In this document: in pieces, positions 23,791-34,609 of the stretch | How positions within the stretch are numbered: position 1 is the first letter of the stretch | Layout of the letters: the number at the start of each line of letters is the position of its first letter | NCBI GenBank assembly: GCA_035702985.1 | Contig: DASSZD010000023.1 | Span: 1 to 60,299 of the forward strand | Source: JAKAXG01 sp035702985 | Lineage (GTDB): Bacteria > Actinomycetota > Acidimicrobiia > Acidimicrobiales > Palsa-688 | DNA length: 60,299 nt | Direction of reading: 5' to 3' | Notes under the pieces: model-generated | Databases searched by the model: none | The model's input: only the letters and a program-made list of their open reading frames with translations | What the model was told of the DNA's origin: nothing | Made by a program: the position numbers and the translations under genes

Positions 23791-24656
23791 GGCCGGCTGT
23801 CCGTACGGTCGGCCCACGGCAGCAAACGGCCCATCAGCGTCCTGAAACCCACGTTGAGCGCCCAACCGACCAGCCCACCGACCAGGATGCCGGCGTACAT
23901 GGTGGGGACCACGTTGGCCTGCTGGGCCCGGAGCACGAAGGATCCGATACCGCCGGTCCCGCCCACCAGCTCGACCGACACGGTGACGACGAGGGCCAGG
24001 CTGATGGCGACCTGCATCCCGCTGGCGATGAGCGGGGCGGCGGCCGGCAGGATGACCCGGGACAGGAGACCCAGGCGGCGCAGGTCGAGGGTCCGGCCGG
24101 TGTCGATGAAGAGGTTGTCGACCTGACGGACCCCGTAGCGGGTGTTGATGAACACGGGCCAGAAGGACGTGAACGCCACCAGCCCGGCGGTCATCTTGAG
24201 GCCCAGTCCGGCCACGAGGATGGCGATGGGGATCAGCGCCAGAGACGGCAACGGCCTCATCATCCGTACCAGGATCTCGGTGGAGGCGTCCGCCATCCGG
24301 GACCGGCCGACCAGGGTCCCGAGGACCGTTCCGGCCACGGCGGCGATGGCGAGCCCCACGGCCCACGCCTCCAGGGTCCCGCCGGCGGCGGACGCCAACG
24401 ACCCGGCGTGGGAGGCCAGCGCCCGCCCTGTGGCCGGGACGCTGGCCAGCGCCTGGTTGGTCACCACCCCGCTGACGCTGACCAGCTCCCAGACGGCGAC
24501 GGCCACCACCACGCCGCCGAACTGCCTGGAGAGGCGACCCACCCCGGCCCCTCCCCGCCCTGACCGGCGGGCCGTCGCCGGCTGGCCCGGCGCCTCCGCC
24601 ACCGTCACCGGAGCTCCCGGTGGGGTGACCACGGATTGCACGTCAGTGCTTGGCAC
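23787..24656 (-). CDS. ABC transporter permease, second subunit
   Basis: A 289-residue permease paralogous to the 22987 gene. It has the coupling loop IDTGRTLDLRRLGLLSRVILP and about six membrane segments after a ~45-residue N-terminal extension. The GTG at 24656 overlaps the end of the binding-protein gene by 14 nt; GTG 24641, one base after that stop, is an equally plausible start. Both lack a good ribosome-binding site, so translation probably depends on the upstream gene. Confidence 0.9.
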   Translation of the reverse strand: MPSTDVQSVVTPPGAPVTVAEAPGQPATARRSGRGGAGVGRLSRQFGGVVVAVAVWELVSVSGVVTNQALASVPATGRALASHAGSLASAAGGTLEAWAVGLAIAAVAGTVLGTLVGRSRMADASTEILVRMMRPLPSLALIPIAILVAGLGLKMTAGLVAFTSFWPVFINTRYGVRQVDNLFIDTGRTLDLRRLGLLSRVILPAAAPLIASGMQVAISLALVVTVSVELVGGTGGIGSFVLRAQQANVVPTMYAGILVGGLVGWALNVGFRTLMGRLLPWADRTDSRP

Positions 24657-25701
24657 CGGACCAGACGAGTTGGTCGACCGGGACGGCGCTCTTGAGCCAC
24701 CCGAGCTGCTGCATCAGCTGCTCCTGGGCCTGGATGCTCGATGTGTCGACCGTGGACCCCCATACCGGCAGTTTCATCTTCGCCGCCACCGAGGCCGGGA
24801 TGCTCGTATACGTGGGGATGATGGCCCGGACGGCAGCCGGGTTGGCCTGGGCGTAGTCCAGCGACTGGTTCATGGCGGTCACGAACCGCTGCACCAGAGC
24901 GGCGTCGCTCTGGATCTCCTTGGAGGTGGTGAAGTAGCCGGCGACGATCTCGGAGGCCTGCTCGCCCTCGAAGAGCGGGCTGAGCAACTTGCCGCCCTTG
25001 GCCTCGATGGCCGACACGAACGGTTCCACCTCTGTGACGGCCGCCACCTGCCCGGACTGGAGAGCCGACGGCATCGTCGGGAAGGGCAGGGCGACCACGT
25101 GCACCGACGAAGGGTTGACCCCGTTGCTCTTCAAGATGCTGTCCAGGGCCAGTTCGTTCTGTCCCTGCACCGCATTGGCGGCGATGGTCTTGCCGGCCAG
25201 CTGCGATATGGAGGTGATCCCGCTGCCGGCCTTGACCAGGATTCCGGACCACGCGCCGGAAGCGTCGGCGGCCGCCTGATCGCCGTTGGCGACGAACTGC
25301 AGGGGGAGATTGTGGGCCTTCGCCAGCACCAGGTTCGCCGTGGCTCCGAAGCCGAACTGCAGCGACCCGCCGACCACCGCGCTGGCCACGGCAGCCCCTC
25401 CCTGGAGGCTGTGGGGCACCACATCGAGGTGCTGCTGGGAGAAGAAGCCCTGCTTGATACCCAGGTAGAGAGGGGCCACGTCGGCGATGGGCAGGACCCC
25501 GACGTTGATCGTCTCGGTCTTGGCGCTCGAGGACCCGCCTCCCCCGGAGGTGGTGGATGCCGGCGACGATGCGGCGGGCGCCGTCGATGCCGATGATGTG
25601 GCCGTGCCGTGGGAGCTGCTGCCGCACGCGGCGGCCAGAAGCGTCACCCCACCAAGAGCCGCGGCAACTCCCATACGGCGCGCTGACCCAGCAAAACCCA
25701 C
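24643..25701 (-). CDS. ABC transporter substrate-binding lipoprotein (SsuA/THI5-like)
   Basis: A 352-residue lipoprotein with lipobox LAAACGSS (Cys near residue 26), a Ser/Ala/Thr linker, then a periplasmic-binding fold (TINVGVLPIADVAPLYLGIK, GFFSQQHLDVVPHSLQGG). The order and motifs match NMT1/SsuA proteins that bind sulfonates, nitrate, thiamine precursors or aromatic acids. It is first in the operon, under the palindrome at 25723-25741. The start is a GTG at 25701 after a poly-G ribosome-binding stretch. The ligand is unknown; the downstream decarboxylase suggests an aryl or 2-oxo acid. Confidence 0.92.
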   Translation of the reverse strand: MGFAGSARRMGVAAALGGVTLLAAACGSSSHGTATSSASTAPAASSPASTTSGGGGSSSAKTETINVGVLPIADVAPLYLGIKQGFFSQQHLDVVPHSLQGGAAVASAVVGGSLQFGFGATANLVLAKAHNLPLQFVANGDQAAADASGAWSGILVKAGSGITSISQLAGKTIAANAVQGQNELALDSILKSNGVNPSSVHVVALPFPTMPSALQSGQVAAVTEVEPFVSAIEAKGGKLLSPLFEGEQASEIVAGYFTTSKEIQSDAALVQRFVTAMNQSLDYAQANPAAVRAIIPTYTSIPASVAAKMKLPVWGSTVDTSSIQAQEQLMQQLGWLKSAVPVDQLVWSGAKH

Positions 25702-25722
25702 GTAGTCCCCCCCTTGTCGGGA

Positions 25723-25741
25723 ACTTTCATTCTATGAAAGT
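25723..25741. promoter_or_regulatory. Palindromic operator overlapping a -10 element
   Basis: ACTTTCAT-TCT-ATGAAAGT is a perfect palindrome with 8-bp arms, about 22 bp before the binding-protein start codon. On the minus strand its centre contains TAGAAT, a good -10 hexamer, so a bound regulator would cover the promoter. TTTCAT/ATGAAA half-sites resemble those of some IclR-family proteins such as KdgR, and an IclR gene lies in the same cluster. The pairing with that regulator is inference. Confidence 0.65.
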
Positions 25742-25833
25742 CACTTTTACTATGGCGGGAACAGTATGGGGCGCCGTCCCTCGGTCCGTCAAGGGGCGCG
25801 CCCTGAGCTCGGACCCCGGCAAAACGGCCCCGG

Positions 25834-27051
25834 TCAGCCCCGCAGCGCGGCTACCGCCTCCAGGACCTCCTCGAGCGCCACCAGGTTGTGGCCGCTCACG
25901 AAGGCGTCGACGTGTGGCCGGGCGGCCGCCATGCCGGCCACCAGGGGGGCGTAGCCGGGAGCGGCTTTGCGGGGGTTGACCCACACGATTCGGTAGGCCA
26001 GGCGGTGCAGCCGCTCCATCTCCCGGCCCAGGACGGCCGGGTCGCCGGTGTCCCAGCCGTCGGAGACGATCACCACCACCGCCCCGCGTGCCATGCCCCG
26101 CCGGCCGTGGCGGTCGTTGAAAGCCTTGATCGCCTCCCCGATCCGGGTACCTCCGGACCAGTCCGGGGCGGCCCGACCGGCCCGGTCCATGGCCGCCCCG
26201 GGAACGACACCCTTCAGGGCCGGGGTGAGTCGGGTCAGCCGGGTGGCGAACACGAACGCCTCGGCCCGGGCCCCGGCCACCCCCGACATCATCAGCTGCA
26301 GGAACACCCGGGAGAAGGGATCCATGGAGCCCGACACGTCGCACAGCAGAACCAGCCGGCGGGACCTGGTCCGGCGCCGCCGACGGATCAGCCGGGCCGG
26401 TTCTCCGCCGCTGCGCCGGGCCCGCCGCAGCGTGGCCCGGGGGTCCACCCGGTCGCCGTGTCGGTGGCGGACGGTGCGCCGGGACCGGCGCCGGGGCGTG
26501 ACCACCGCCAGCCGGGCGGCGAGGACCCGCAGCCGGTACAGCTCGTCCGGGGTGAGCTCGGCGAAATCCTTGCGGCGCAGCACCTCGTCGGGGCTGAAAG
26601 CGGCCAGCACCGCTTCGGCTCGGTCCTCGTCGCCCGACCCGTCCGGGCCGCCGGGGCCGGGACCGGCCACCAGGGGGCCGGGCGGCTGCGGGGACGCTGG
26701 GCCGGGGCGCTCGGCGGTGGGGCCGGCATCGGATCCGGTCCGGCGCTGGAGCGCGCCCGGCGGCGGCCGGTCCCCCCGGAAGCCGGCCGGGTCGACCATG
26801 CCCCCGAAGACCCGGGCGAACACCCGGTCGAAGAGCTCCACCCCGCCCCGGTCGGAGAGCAGCGTGACCCGGGCCAGCCAGTACAGCTCGCCGGTGGTGG
26901 CGGGCGGGGCCAGGACCATGGCGGCGGCCAGCCGGCCGGCCCGCTCCGGGGTGACGGGCACGCCGGCGGAGTGCAGGAGACGGCCGAATCGGGCCACCAC
27001 GTCGGCCAGGTCGGGACCGGCGCCGGCCGGCGCCGGGGCCCCGGTGCTCAC
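25834..27051 (-). CDS. coxE: CoxE-like VWA-domain protein
   Basis: A 405-residue protein of the CoxE/VWA family. The C-terminal half has the metal-dependent adhesion site DVSGSM near residue 235-240, WSGGTRIGEAIKAF and VVVIVSDGWDTGD. The N-terminal half is helical with an Arg-rich linker before the VWA domain. In CO dehydrogenase clusters CoxE works with the AAA protein CoxD in maturing the Mo-Cu active site, probably at sulfuration or copper insertion. It overlaps coxD by 4 bp and ends the cox operon. Confidence 0.9.
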   Translation of the reverse strand: MSTGAPAPAGAGPDLADVVARFGRLLHSAGVPVTPERAGRLAAAMVLAPPATTGELYWLARVTLLSDRGGVELFDRVFARVFGGMVDPAGFRGDRPPPGALQRRTGSDAGPTAERPGPASPQPPGPLVAGPGPGGPDGSGDEDRAEAVLAAFSPDEVLRRKDFAELTPDELYRLRVLAARLAVVTPRRRSRRTVRHRHGDRVDPRATLRRARRSGGEPARLIRRRRRTRSRRLVLLCDVSGSMDPFSRVFLQLMMSGVAGARAEAFVFATRLTRLTPALKGVVPGAAMDRAGRAAPDWSGGTRIGEAIKAFNDRHGRRGMARGAVVVIVSDGWDTGDPAVLGREMERLHRLAYRIVWVNPRKAAPGYAPLVAGMAAARPHVDAFVSGHNLVALEEVLEAVAALRG

Positions 27052-27938
27052 GGGCTGCCCGCCACCCAGGCCAGGCCCCTGTCCCGGGCCGCCTCGACGT
27101 CCTCCCGGTACTTGAGCACCGACCCCAGGGTGGCGCCGACCGAGCGCTCGTCCAGATCGGGGACACCGAGCAGGTCGAGGGCCAGCACCCAGTTGATGGC
27201 CTCGGCCACCCCGGGCGGCTTCTGGACGTCCAGGGTCCGCAGCCGGGCCACCGCGGCCGCCACCTGATCGGCCAGGGACCGGGTGGCGGCCGGCACCCGG
27301 GTGCGGATGATGGCGGCGGTGCGTTCCAGGTCGGGATAGTCGATCCAGTGGTACAGGCAGCGGCGCTTGAGGGCGTCATGGAGGTCCCGGGTCCGGTTGG
27401 ATGTCAGCACCACTATGGGGGGCTGGTCGCCGCTGATGGTGCCGATCTCGGGGATGGTCACGCTCCCCTCGGCCAGCAACTCGAACAGGAACGCCTCGAA
27501 CTCGTCGTCCGCCCGGTCTATCTCGTCCACCAGCAGGACGGCCGGTCGGGGTCCGGCGTGCTCGACGGCCCGCAGCAGCGGCCGGCCGATCAGGTACTCC
27601 CGGCCGAACAGGTCGGCGTCGTCCAGTGGTCGGCCGGCAGCCTCGGCCATCCGGATGGTCAGCAACTGCCGGGGGAAGTTCCATTCGTACAGGGCCTCGT
27701 TGGCGTCGATCCCCTCGTAGCACTGCAGTCGGATGAGCGGGGTGTCCAGGATCCGGGCCAGGACCTTGGCCGCCTCGGTCTTGCCCACCCCGGCCTCACC
27801 CTCGAGCAGCAGCGGCTGGCGCAGCCGGGCGGCGCAGAACAGCGCCGTCGCCACGCCCTCGTCGGCCAGGTACCCGGCCCCGGCCAGGGCGTCCGCCATG
27901 GCCGCCGGGGACGGGATCAGGTCGGCGACCGAGGTCAA
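27048..27938 (-). CDS. coxD: CoxD-like MoxR AAA+ ATPase
   Basis: A 296-residue AAA+ ATPase with Walker A EGEAGVGKTEAAK, Walker B VLLVDEIDRAD, sensor VLTSNRTRDLHDALKRRC and the C-terminal lid. CoxD is a chaperone-like ATPase needed to build the CuSMoO2 centre of CO dehydrogenase. I place the start at TTG 27938, which overlaps the XdhC stop (TTGA) and gives the family N-terminus; ATG 27902 (MADALAG) is an alternative. It partners with the VWA protein immediately downstream. Confidence 0.9.
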   Translation of the reverse strand: MTSVADLIPSPAAMADALAGAGYLADEGVATALFCAARLRQPLLLEGEAGVGKTEAAKVLARILDTPLIRLQCYEGIDANEALYEWNFPRQLLTIRMAEAAGRPLDDADLFGREYLIGRPLLRAVEHAGPRPAVLLVDEIDRADDEFEAFLFELLAEGSVTIPEIGTISGDQPPIVVLTSNRTRDLHDALKRRCLYHWIDYPDLERTAAIIRTRVPAATRSLADQVAAAVARLRTLDVQKPPGVAEAINWVLALDLLGVPDLDERSVGATLGSVLKYREDVEAARDRGLAWVAGSP

Positions 27939-28843
27939 GCGGGCACGGGCCCCGGGTAGGCGCCCGGGTCGGCGAGGAAGGCCTTCCGGCATCCCGGGCC
28001 GCAGAACCACACCAGGCGTCCACCCTCGGCCGGGTCGGGGTGGACCACGTGCAGGGTGTCGGCACCGGCCACCACCGACATCCCGCACACCGGGTCGACC
28101 TCGGGGCACACCGCCGCCACCACCGGGCGGCCGGCGCGGGCCGTGCGGGGCTGCCCGGCCACGATCTCGGCCAGCACCGACAGCGCCACCTCCTCCGCGG
28201 TGCCGGCCCCGATGTCCAGGCCGGCAGGCGTCCGCACCCGGGCCTTGAGGTCGTCGCTCACCGCCAGGCCGGCCACCACCGCCGCCCCCCTCCGCCGGCT
28301 GGCCACCAGCCCCACATAGGGCACCCCGGCCTGCAGCGCGGCGGTCAGGGGTTCCTCCTCCCCCCGGCCGTGCGATGCCACCACCACGGCGGCCGCGTCG
28401 GCCTCTATACGACCCTCGTAGGGGCGCAGGGCGTATCCGAGCGGCGAGCCGAGGGCGAACAACGCCATGGCCGTCGGCGAGTCCCCCACCACGTGGACCA
28501 GAGGGGCGGGCAGGGAGGGCTCCAGGAACACCTCGAGCGTCCCACCCGACAGGCACGGGTTGTGCACCACCTTCTTGCCGGGCTGGTCCGGCTCGGGATG
28601 GGGGGTGATGCGCAGGAGCACCGACTCGCCGGCCGGCAGGGCCTCCAGGGACTGCTGGCACACCGTGGTCCGGGCGCACTCGCCGCCCACGAACCCCTCC
28701 ATGGCGCCATCGGCGAGCACGATGGCCTCGTCGCCCGGCTTGGCCGATGTGGGCCGCTCGGCCAGCACCACCCGGGCGTGCACGAACGGCACACGGGCGG
28801 CCCGCAGGGCGGCGGAGCGGCCGGACAGGTCCTGACGGATCAT
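27935..28843 (-). CDS. XdhC/CoxF-like maturation protein with C-terminal YHS domain
   Basis: A 302-residue fusion. Residues 1-235 are XdhC/CoxI-like: a DGAMEGFVGGECA motif with a conserved Cys, LRITPHPEP, HVVGDSPTAMALFAL and YVGLVASRRRG. This family binds the molybdenum cofactor and helps insert a sulfur ligand. Residues ~245-295 form a YHS domain (EVDPVCGMSVVAG ... FCGPGCRKAF), a small metal- or copper-binding module. Copper is part of the form I CO dehydrogenase site, so the fusion may bring copper and cofactor sulfur together; this is inference. It lies 7 nt after coxL. Confidence 0.88.
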   Translation of the reverse strand: MIRQDLSGRSAALRAARVPFVHARVVLAERPTSAKPGDEAIVLADGAMEGFVGGECARTTVCQQSLEALPAGESVLLRITPHPEPDQPGKKVVHNPCLSGGTLEVFLEPSLPAPLVHVVGDSPTAMALFALGSPLGYALRPYEGRIEADAAAVVVASHGRGEEEPLTAALQAGVPYVGLVASRRRGAAVVAGLAVSDDLKARVRTPAGLDIGAGTAEEVALSVLAEIVAGQPRTARAGRPVVAAVCPEVDPVCGMSVVAGADTLHVVHPDPAEGGRLVWFCGPGCRKAFLADPGAYPGPVPA

Positions 28844-28850
28844 GGGCGTC

Positions 28851-31276
<2,426 letters not shown>

Positions 31277-31280
<4 letters not shown>

Positions 31281-31768
31281 GCCGGCACCTCCTCGGTAGC
31301 CGACCGGGAAGCCGGGTGGGCGGCGGCCCAGCGGACGGCCCGGACGATGTTCTCGTAACCGGTGCAGCGGCACAGGTTCCCCGAGATGGCCTCCCGGATG
31401 GTGGCTTCGTCGGGATCGGGGTCGGCGTCGAGCAGGGCCCGGGCCGTCATCATCATGCCCGGGGTGCAGAACCCGCACTGCAGGCCGTGCTCCTCGATGA
31501 AACCCTGCTGCACCGGGTCCAGGCCGGCGGCGGTCTCCAACCCCTCGACGGTACGGACCTCGTGGCCGTCGGCCATGGCGGCCAGGGTGGTGCAGCTCTT
31601 CACCGGTACCCCGTCCAGCCACACGGTGCAGGCTCCGCAGTTGGACGTGTCGCAGCCCCAGTGGGTGCCGGTCAGACCCACCGTGTTGCGCAGGTAGTGG
31701 ACCAGCAGCTGGCGGGCCTCGACATCGGCGCTGGTCGCGGCGCCGTTGACGGTGATGGTCACCTTCAT
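31277..31768 (-). CDS. coxS: Aerobic CO dehydrogenase small iron-sulfur subunit
   Basis: A 163-residue protein with two [2Fe-2S] clusters: the plant-type motif CDTSNCGACTVWLDG plus a later Cys, and the C-terminal LQCGFCTPGMM ... GNLCRCTGYENI. It relays electrons from the Mo-Cu site in CoxL to the FAD in CoxM. ATG 31768 overlaps the coxM stop by one base (TGATG). It sits between coxM and coxL as in the usual coxMSL order. Confidence 0.96.
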
Positions 31769-32643
31769 CAGTCGGCCTCCCCCCGGGCTCGGGCGATGGA
31801 TCTGGTGAGGGCCCGACCGACCAGCACCCCGGTCAGGTGGCGCTTGTAGTCCTCGGGTCCTCTCTGGTCGGCGGACGGGTGGCAGCTGCGGGCGCAGATG
31901 TCGGCGGCGGCCGCCACCGCCTCGGGCGACGCCGGACCGCCCCGCAGCTGCTCCTCGGCTTCGGCGCAGGTGAAATGGTCGGCGCCCACGGCGGTGATCC
32001 CGATGCCCACGTCGGCGATACGGCCGCCATCGAGTTGGACAAAGGTCCCCGCCGCCGCGACGGCCCAGTCCCCCGCCCGGCGCTCCACCTTCTCGTAGGC
32101 GCTGCCGGTGCCGGTGCGGATGGGCACCCGGACCTCTACCAGGATCTCGGCCGGAGCGACGGCGGTCTCGTAGGGGCCGACGTGGAAGTGCCGCAGGTCG
32201 ACCGTGCGGACACCGTCGCCTCCCCGGATCACCGCCCGGCCCCGCAGGGCGGCGAACACCGCCGACAGGTCCTCGGACGGGTCGGCCTGGCACAGCGAGC
32301 CGCCCACCGTCCCCCGGTTGCGCACCAACGGGTCGGCGATGACCCGTTCCGCCTCGGCGAAGATCCGGTAGTGCTCGGCCAGCACCGGCGACTCGAGCAC
32401 GCTGCTGTGCCGGGTCATGGCCCCGATGGCGATCTCGTCTCCGTCCACCCTGACGTAGTCGAGGCCGGCCAGGCCGTTGATGTCGATGAGCACCTCGGGC
32501 CGGGCCAGGCGGAGCTTCATCATGGGCAGCAGGCTGTGGCCACCCGCCACCAGGCGGGCCTCGGGCCCGTGGCGGGCCAGCAGGGCGATGGCCTCGTCCA
32601 CGCTCGCTGCCCGCTCGTAGTCGAACGGTGCTGGTACCTGCAC
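31768..32643 (-). CDS. coxM: Aerobic CO dehydrogenase medium FAD subunit
   Basis: A 291-residue FAD-binding subunit with the two flavin motifs AGGHSLLPMMKLRLA and TVGGSLCQADPSEDL. It accepts electrons from CoxS and passes them to the respiratory chain. The start is a GTG at 32643 with an AAGGGGGG ribosome-binding stretch. It is the first gene of the cox operon, and the ~100-bp upstream region must carry the promoter. No CoxG membrane anchor or LysR-type CoxR is seen in the window. Confidence 0.95.
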   Translation of the reverse strand: MQVPAPFDYERAASVDEAIALLARHGPEARLVAGGHSLLPMMKLRLARPEVLIDINGLAGLDYVRVDGDEIAIGAMTRHSSVLESPVLAEHYRIFAEAERVIADPLVRNRGTVGGSLCQADPSEDLSAVFAALRGRAVIRGGDGVRTVDLRHFHVGPYETAVAPAEILVEVRVPIRTGTGSAYEKVERRAGDWAVAAAGTFVQLDGGRIADVGIGITAVGADHFTCAEAEEQLRGGPASPEAVAAAADICARSCHPSADQRGPEDYKRHLTGVLVGRALTRSIARARGEAD

Positions 32644-32746
32644 GCCTGACCCCCCTTGGTCGAACGTCGCCGGGCCGCTCTGCGCCCCGCCCGATCATGC
32701 TCGCGGCGGGACGCTTCGTCAACGGTCGGAGCCGATCGGGTCTCCG
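32644..32746 (-). promoter_or_regulatory. Leader of the cox operon
   Basis: A 103-bp gap between the methyltransferase stop and coxM. It must contain the promoter of coxMSL unless transcription enters from the methyltransferase gene. I see no strong -10/-35 pair, only an AAGGGGGG ribosome-binding stretch before the GTG. Confidence 0.3.
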
Positions 32747-33532
32747 TCAGGTCGGCCGGTGCCCGCGGGTGCGGGACGACCAGCTGACCACCACGGCGTG
32801 ACGGGCGGCCGACCGGGGCAGGGCGGCCTCCACCTCGGTGTCCCGGGACGGAGCCAGGCACAGCCTGCGGCGCACCATGGCCACGTGCTGGGCCCGGCTG
32901 ACCGACTCCTTGAACGCCGGGCGGGTCTCGGACCCGACGTCCGGCTCGTAGCCCAGGTCCCTCACCACGTCCACGAAGAGCTCGGCGGCCGGACCCTCCG
33001 GCCGGTCGAGGTTCCAGAACCGCTTCCACAGCGGCCGGAGCGGGACCGACGGGTGGGTGTCGGTCAGCTCCACCACGATCCGCCGGCGGCCGTGGGCGGA
33101 CAGGGCCCGGACGAAGTCCTCGATCGCCTCGACGTTGTAGACCACGTTGCGGCACACCACCACGTCGGCGACGGGCACGGCCCCGGCCACCTCGGTCCAG
33201 TGGCCCAGGATCTCGTCATGGCCCACCCCGGTGGCGGCGGCCGCGGCGCTGAACGACTCGAGCATGCCCCCGGAGCTGTCCACCCCGATCAGGTGGGTGG
33301 CCGGCGGGACCAGCGGCACGCTGGCCGCCCCTCCCCCGCAGCCGACGTCGAGCACGCTGCCACCCCCCTCCAGGTAGCGGAGAGCCTCCCGGTGCAGGAG
33401 CCCGATGGGCGTGCCGGCGGCGGCGAACAGCGACGGGGTGAACTGCCACGGCGGCTCGGGGGCCCGGGCCAGGATCTCATCGGGGATCTTCCAGGCCGCC
33501 AGCTGCTCGGCCCACCGTTCGGCCGGATTCAC
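32747..33532 (-). CDS. SAM-dependent class I methyltransferase
   Basis: A 261-residue methyltransferase with motif I VLDVGCGGGAASVP, the acidic ribose-binding LIGVDSSGGML and motif IV VPVADVVVCRNVVYNV. The start at GTG 33532 is 5 nt downstream of AGACTT, giving a family-length protein; longer frames run over the divergent 33606 gene. It lies directly upstream of coxM, so it could be co-transcribed with the CO dehydrogenase operon. The substrate is unknown. Confidence 0.82.
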   Translation of the reverse strand: MNPAERWAEQLAAWKIPDEILARAPEPPWQFTPSLFAAAGTPIGLLHREALRYLEGGGSVLDVGCGGGAASVPLVPPATHLIGVDSSGGMLESFSAAAAATGVGHDEILGHWTEVAGAVPVADVVVCRNVVYNVEAIEDFVRALSAHGRRRIVVELTDTHPSVPLRPLWKRFWNLDRPEGPAAELFVDVVRDLGYEPDVGSETRPAFKESVSRAQHVAMVRRRLCLAPSRDTEVEAALPRSAARHAVVVSWSSRTRGHRPT

Positions 33533-33605
33533 CGGGAAAGTCTGGCACGGCCGCCACAGATACGGGGGGGCCGGCCCCGACGGGGTCAATAGCATGGCGG
33601 CGGGG

Positions 33606-34520
33606 ATGGACCTCGAATCAGTGGTCGAAGAGCTGTACGGCCTCGATCCGGCCGAATTCACCTCGACCCGCGACGAGCGGGCCCGCCAGGCGCGCCAGGC
33701 CGGGGACCGGGGGCTGGCCGGGGGGATAAAGGCCCTGAAGAGGCCGTCCACGGCGGCGTGGGCGGTCAACCTCCTGGCCCGTCACCGGCGGGCGGACCTG
33801 CAGCAGCTGCTGGGGCTGGGCGAGCAGCTGCGGGCGGCCCAGGCCAGCCTGGACGGTGACGAGCTGCGGGCGCTGGGCCGCCGGCGCCACCAGGTGGTCG
33901 CCGGCATGGCCGGCCAGGCCCGCACGCTGGCCCAGGACCGGGGGGTGCGGGTCAGTGATGCGGTCGAGCGGGAGGTCATCGACACCCTCGAGGCGGCCCT
34001 GGCCGATCCGGCCGCCGGCGCGGCCGCCGGCAGCGGGCGGCTGGTGCGGTCCCTGACCCACACCGGCCTGGACGAAGTGGATCTGGACGGGGCGGTGCCG
34101 GGGAGCCCGCCGGCGCCGGTCGGGACCAGTGGCCGCCCCGGGGTCGGGACCGGTCCGGCCTCGGCTGAGGCGGAGGCGGCCGCCAGGACCGAGGCGGAGG
34201 TGGCCGCCGCGGAGGTGGCCGCCGCGGAGGCGGATGCCGACCGGGCGGCCGAGACGGTCGAGCGCATCCGGGGCCGCCTGGACCGGGCGGCGGAGGCGCA
34301 CCACGCGGCCACCGGGCGGGCCCGGGATGCGGCCGAGGCGGTGAGGCACCTGGAGCAGCAGATCGACGACGCCCGCCGGCTGGCCGACCGGGCCGAAGCC
34401 GACGCCCGGGCGGCTGCCGTCGAGGCCGAGCGGGTCAGGGCCGAACTGTCGGCCACCGAACGGGCCGCGGAGCGGGCCGAGGAGCGGGTCCGGAGCCTGC
34501 GCCGGCGGGCGGGGCGCTGA
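33606..34520 (+). CDS. Unknown Ala/Arg/Glu-rich coiled-coil protein
   Basis: A 304-residue protein. Residues 1-150 are helical with a conserved-looking start (MDLESVVEELYGLDPAEFTS, then KALKRPSTAAWAVNLLARH). Residues ~195-304 form a long Ala/Glu/Arg coiled coil with heptad spacing. ATG 33606 lies 10 nt after TAGCAT; ATG 33594 is an alternative. Proteins with this N-terminus occur in Actinobacteria without known function. There is no signal peptide or membrane segment, so it is cytosolic. Its divergent promoter is shared with the methyltransferase. Confidence 0.75.
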   Translation: MDLESVVEELYGLDPAEFTSTRDERARQARQAGDRGLAGGIKALKRPSTAAWAVNLLARHRRADLQQLLGLGEQLRAAQASLDGDELRALGRRRHQVVAGMAGQARTLAQDRGVRVSDAVEREVIDTLEAALADPAAGAAAGSGRLVRSLTHTGLDEVDLDGAVPGSPPAPVGTSGRPGVGTGPASAEAEAAARTEAEVAAAEVAAAEADADRAAETVERIRGRLDRAAEAHHAATGRARDAAEAVRHLEQQIDDARRLADRAEADARAAAVEAERVRAELSATERAAERAEERVRSLRRRAGR

Positions 34521-34609
34521 ACCGCTCGCTCCGGGCCGGGAGCCGGCAGCGGCCGGTGACGGCCACCCCCGGTCGGCCCAACGGGCGTCCTGCGGTCAGC
34601 GCCTGCGTC

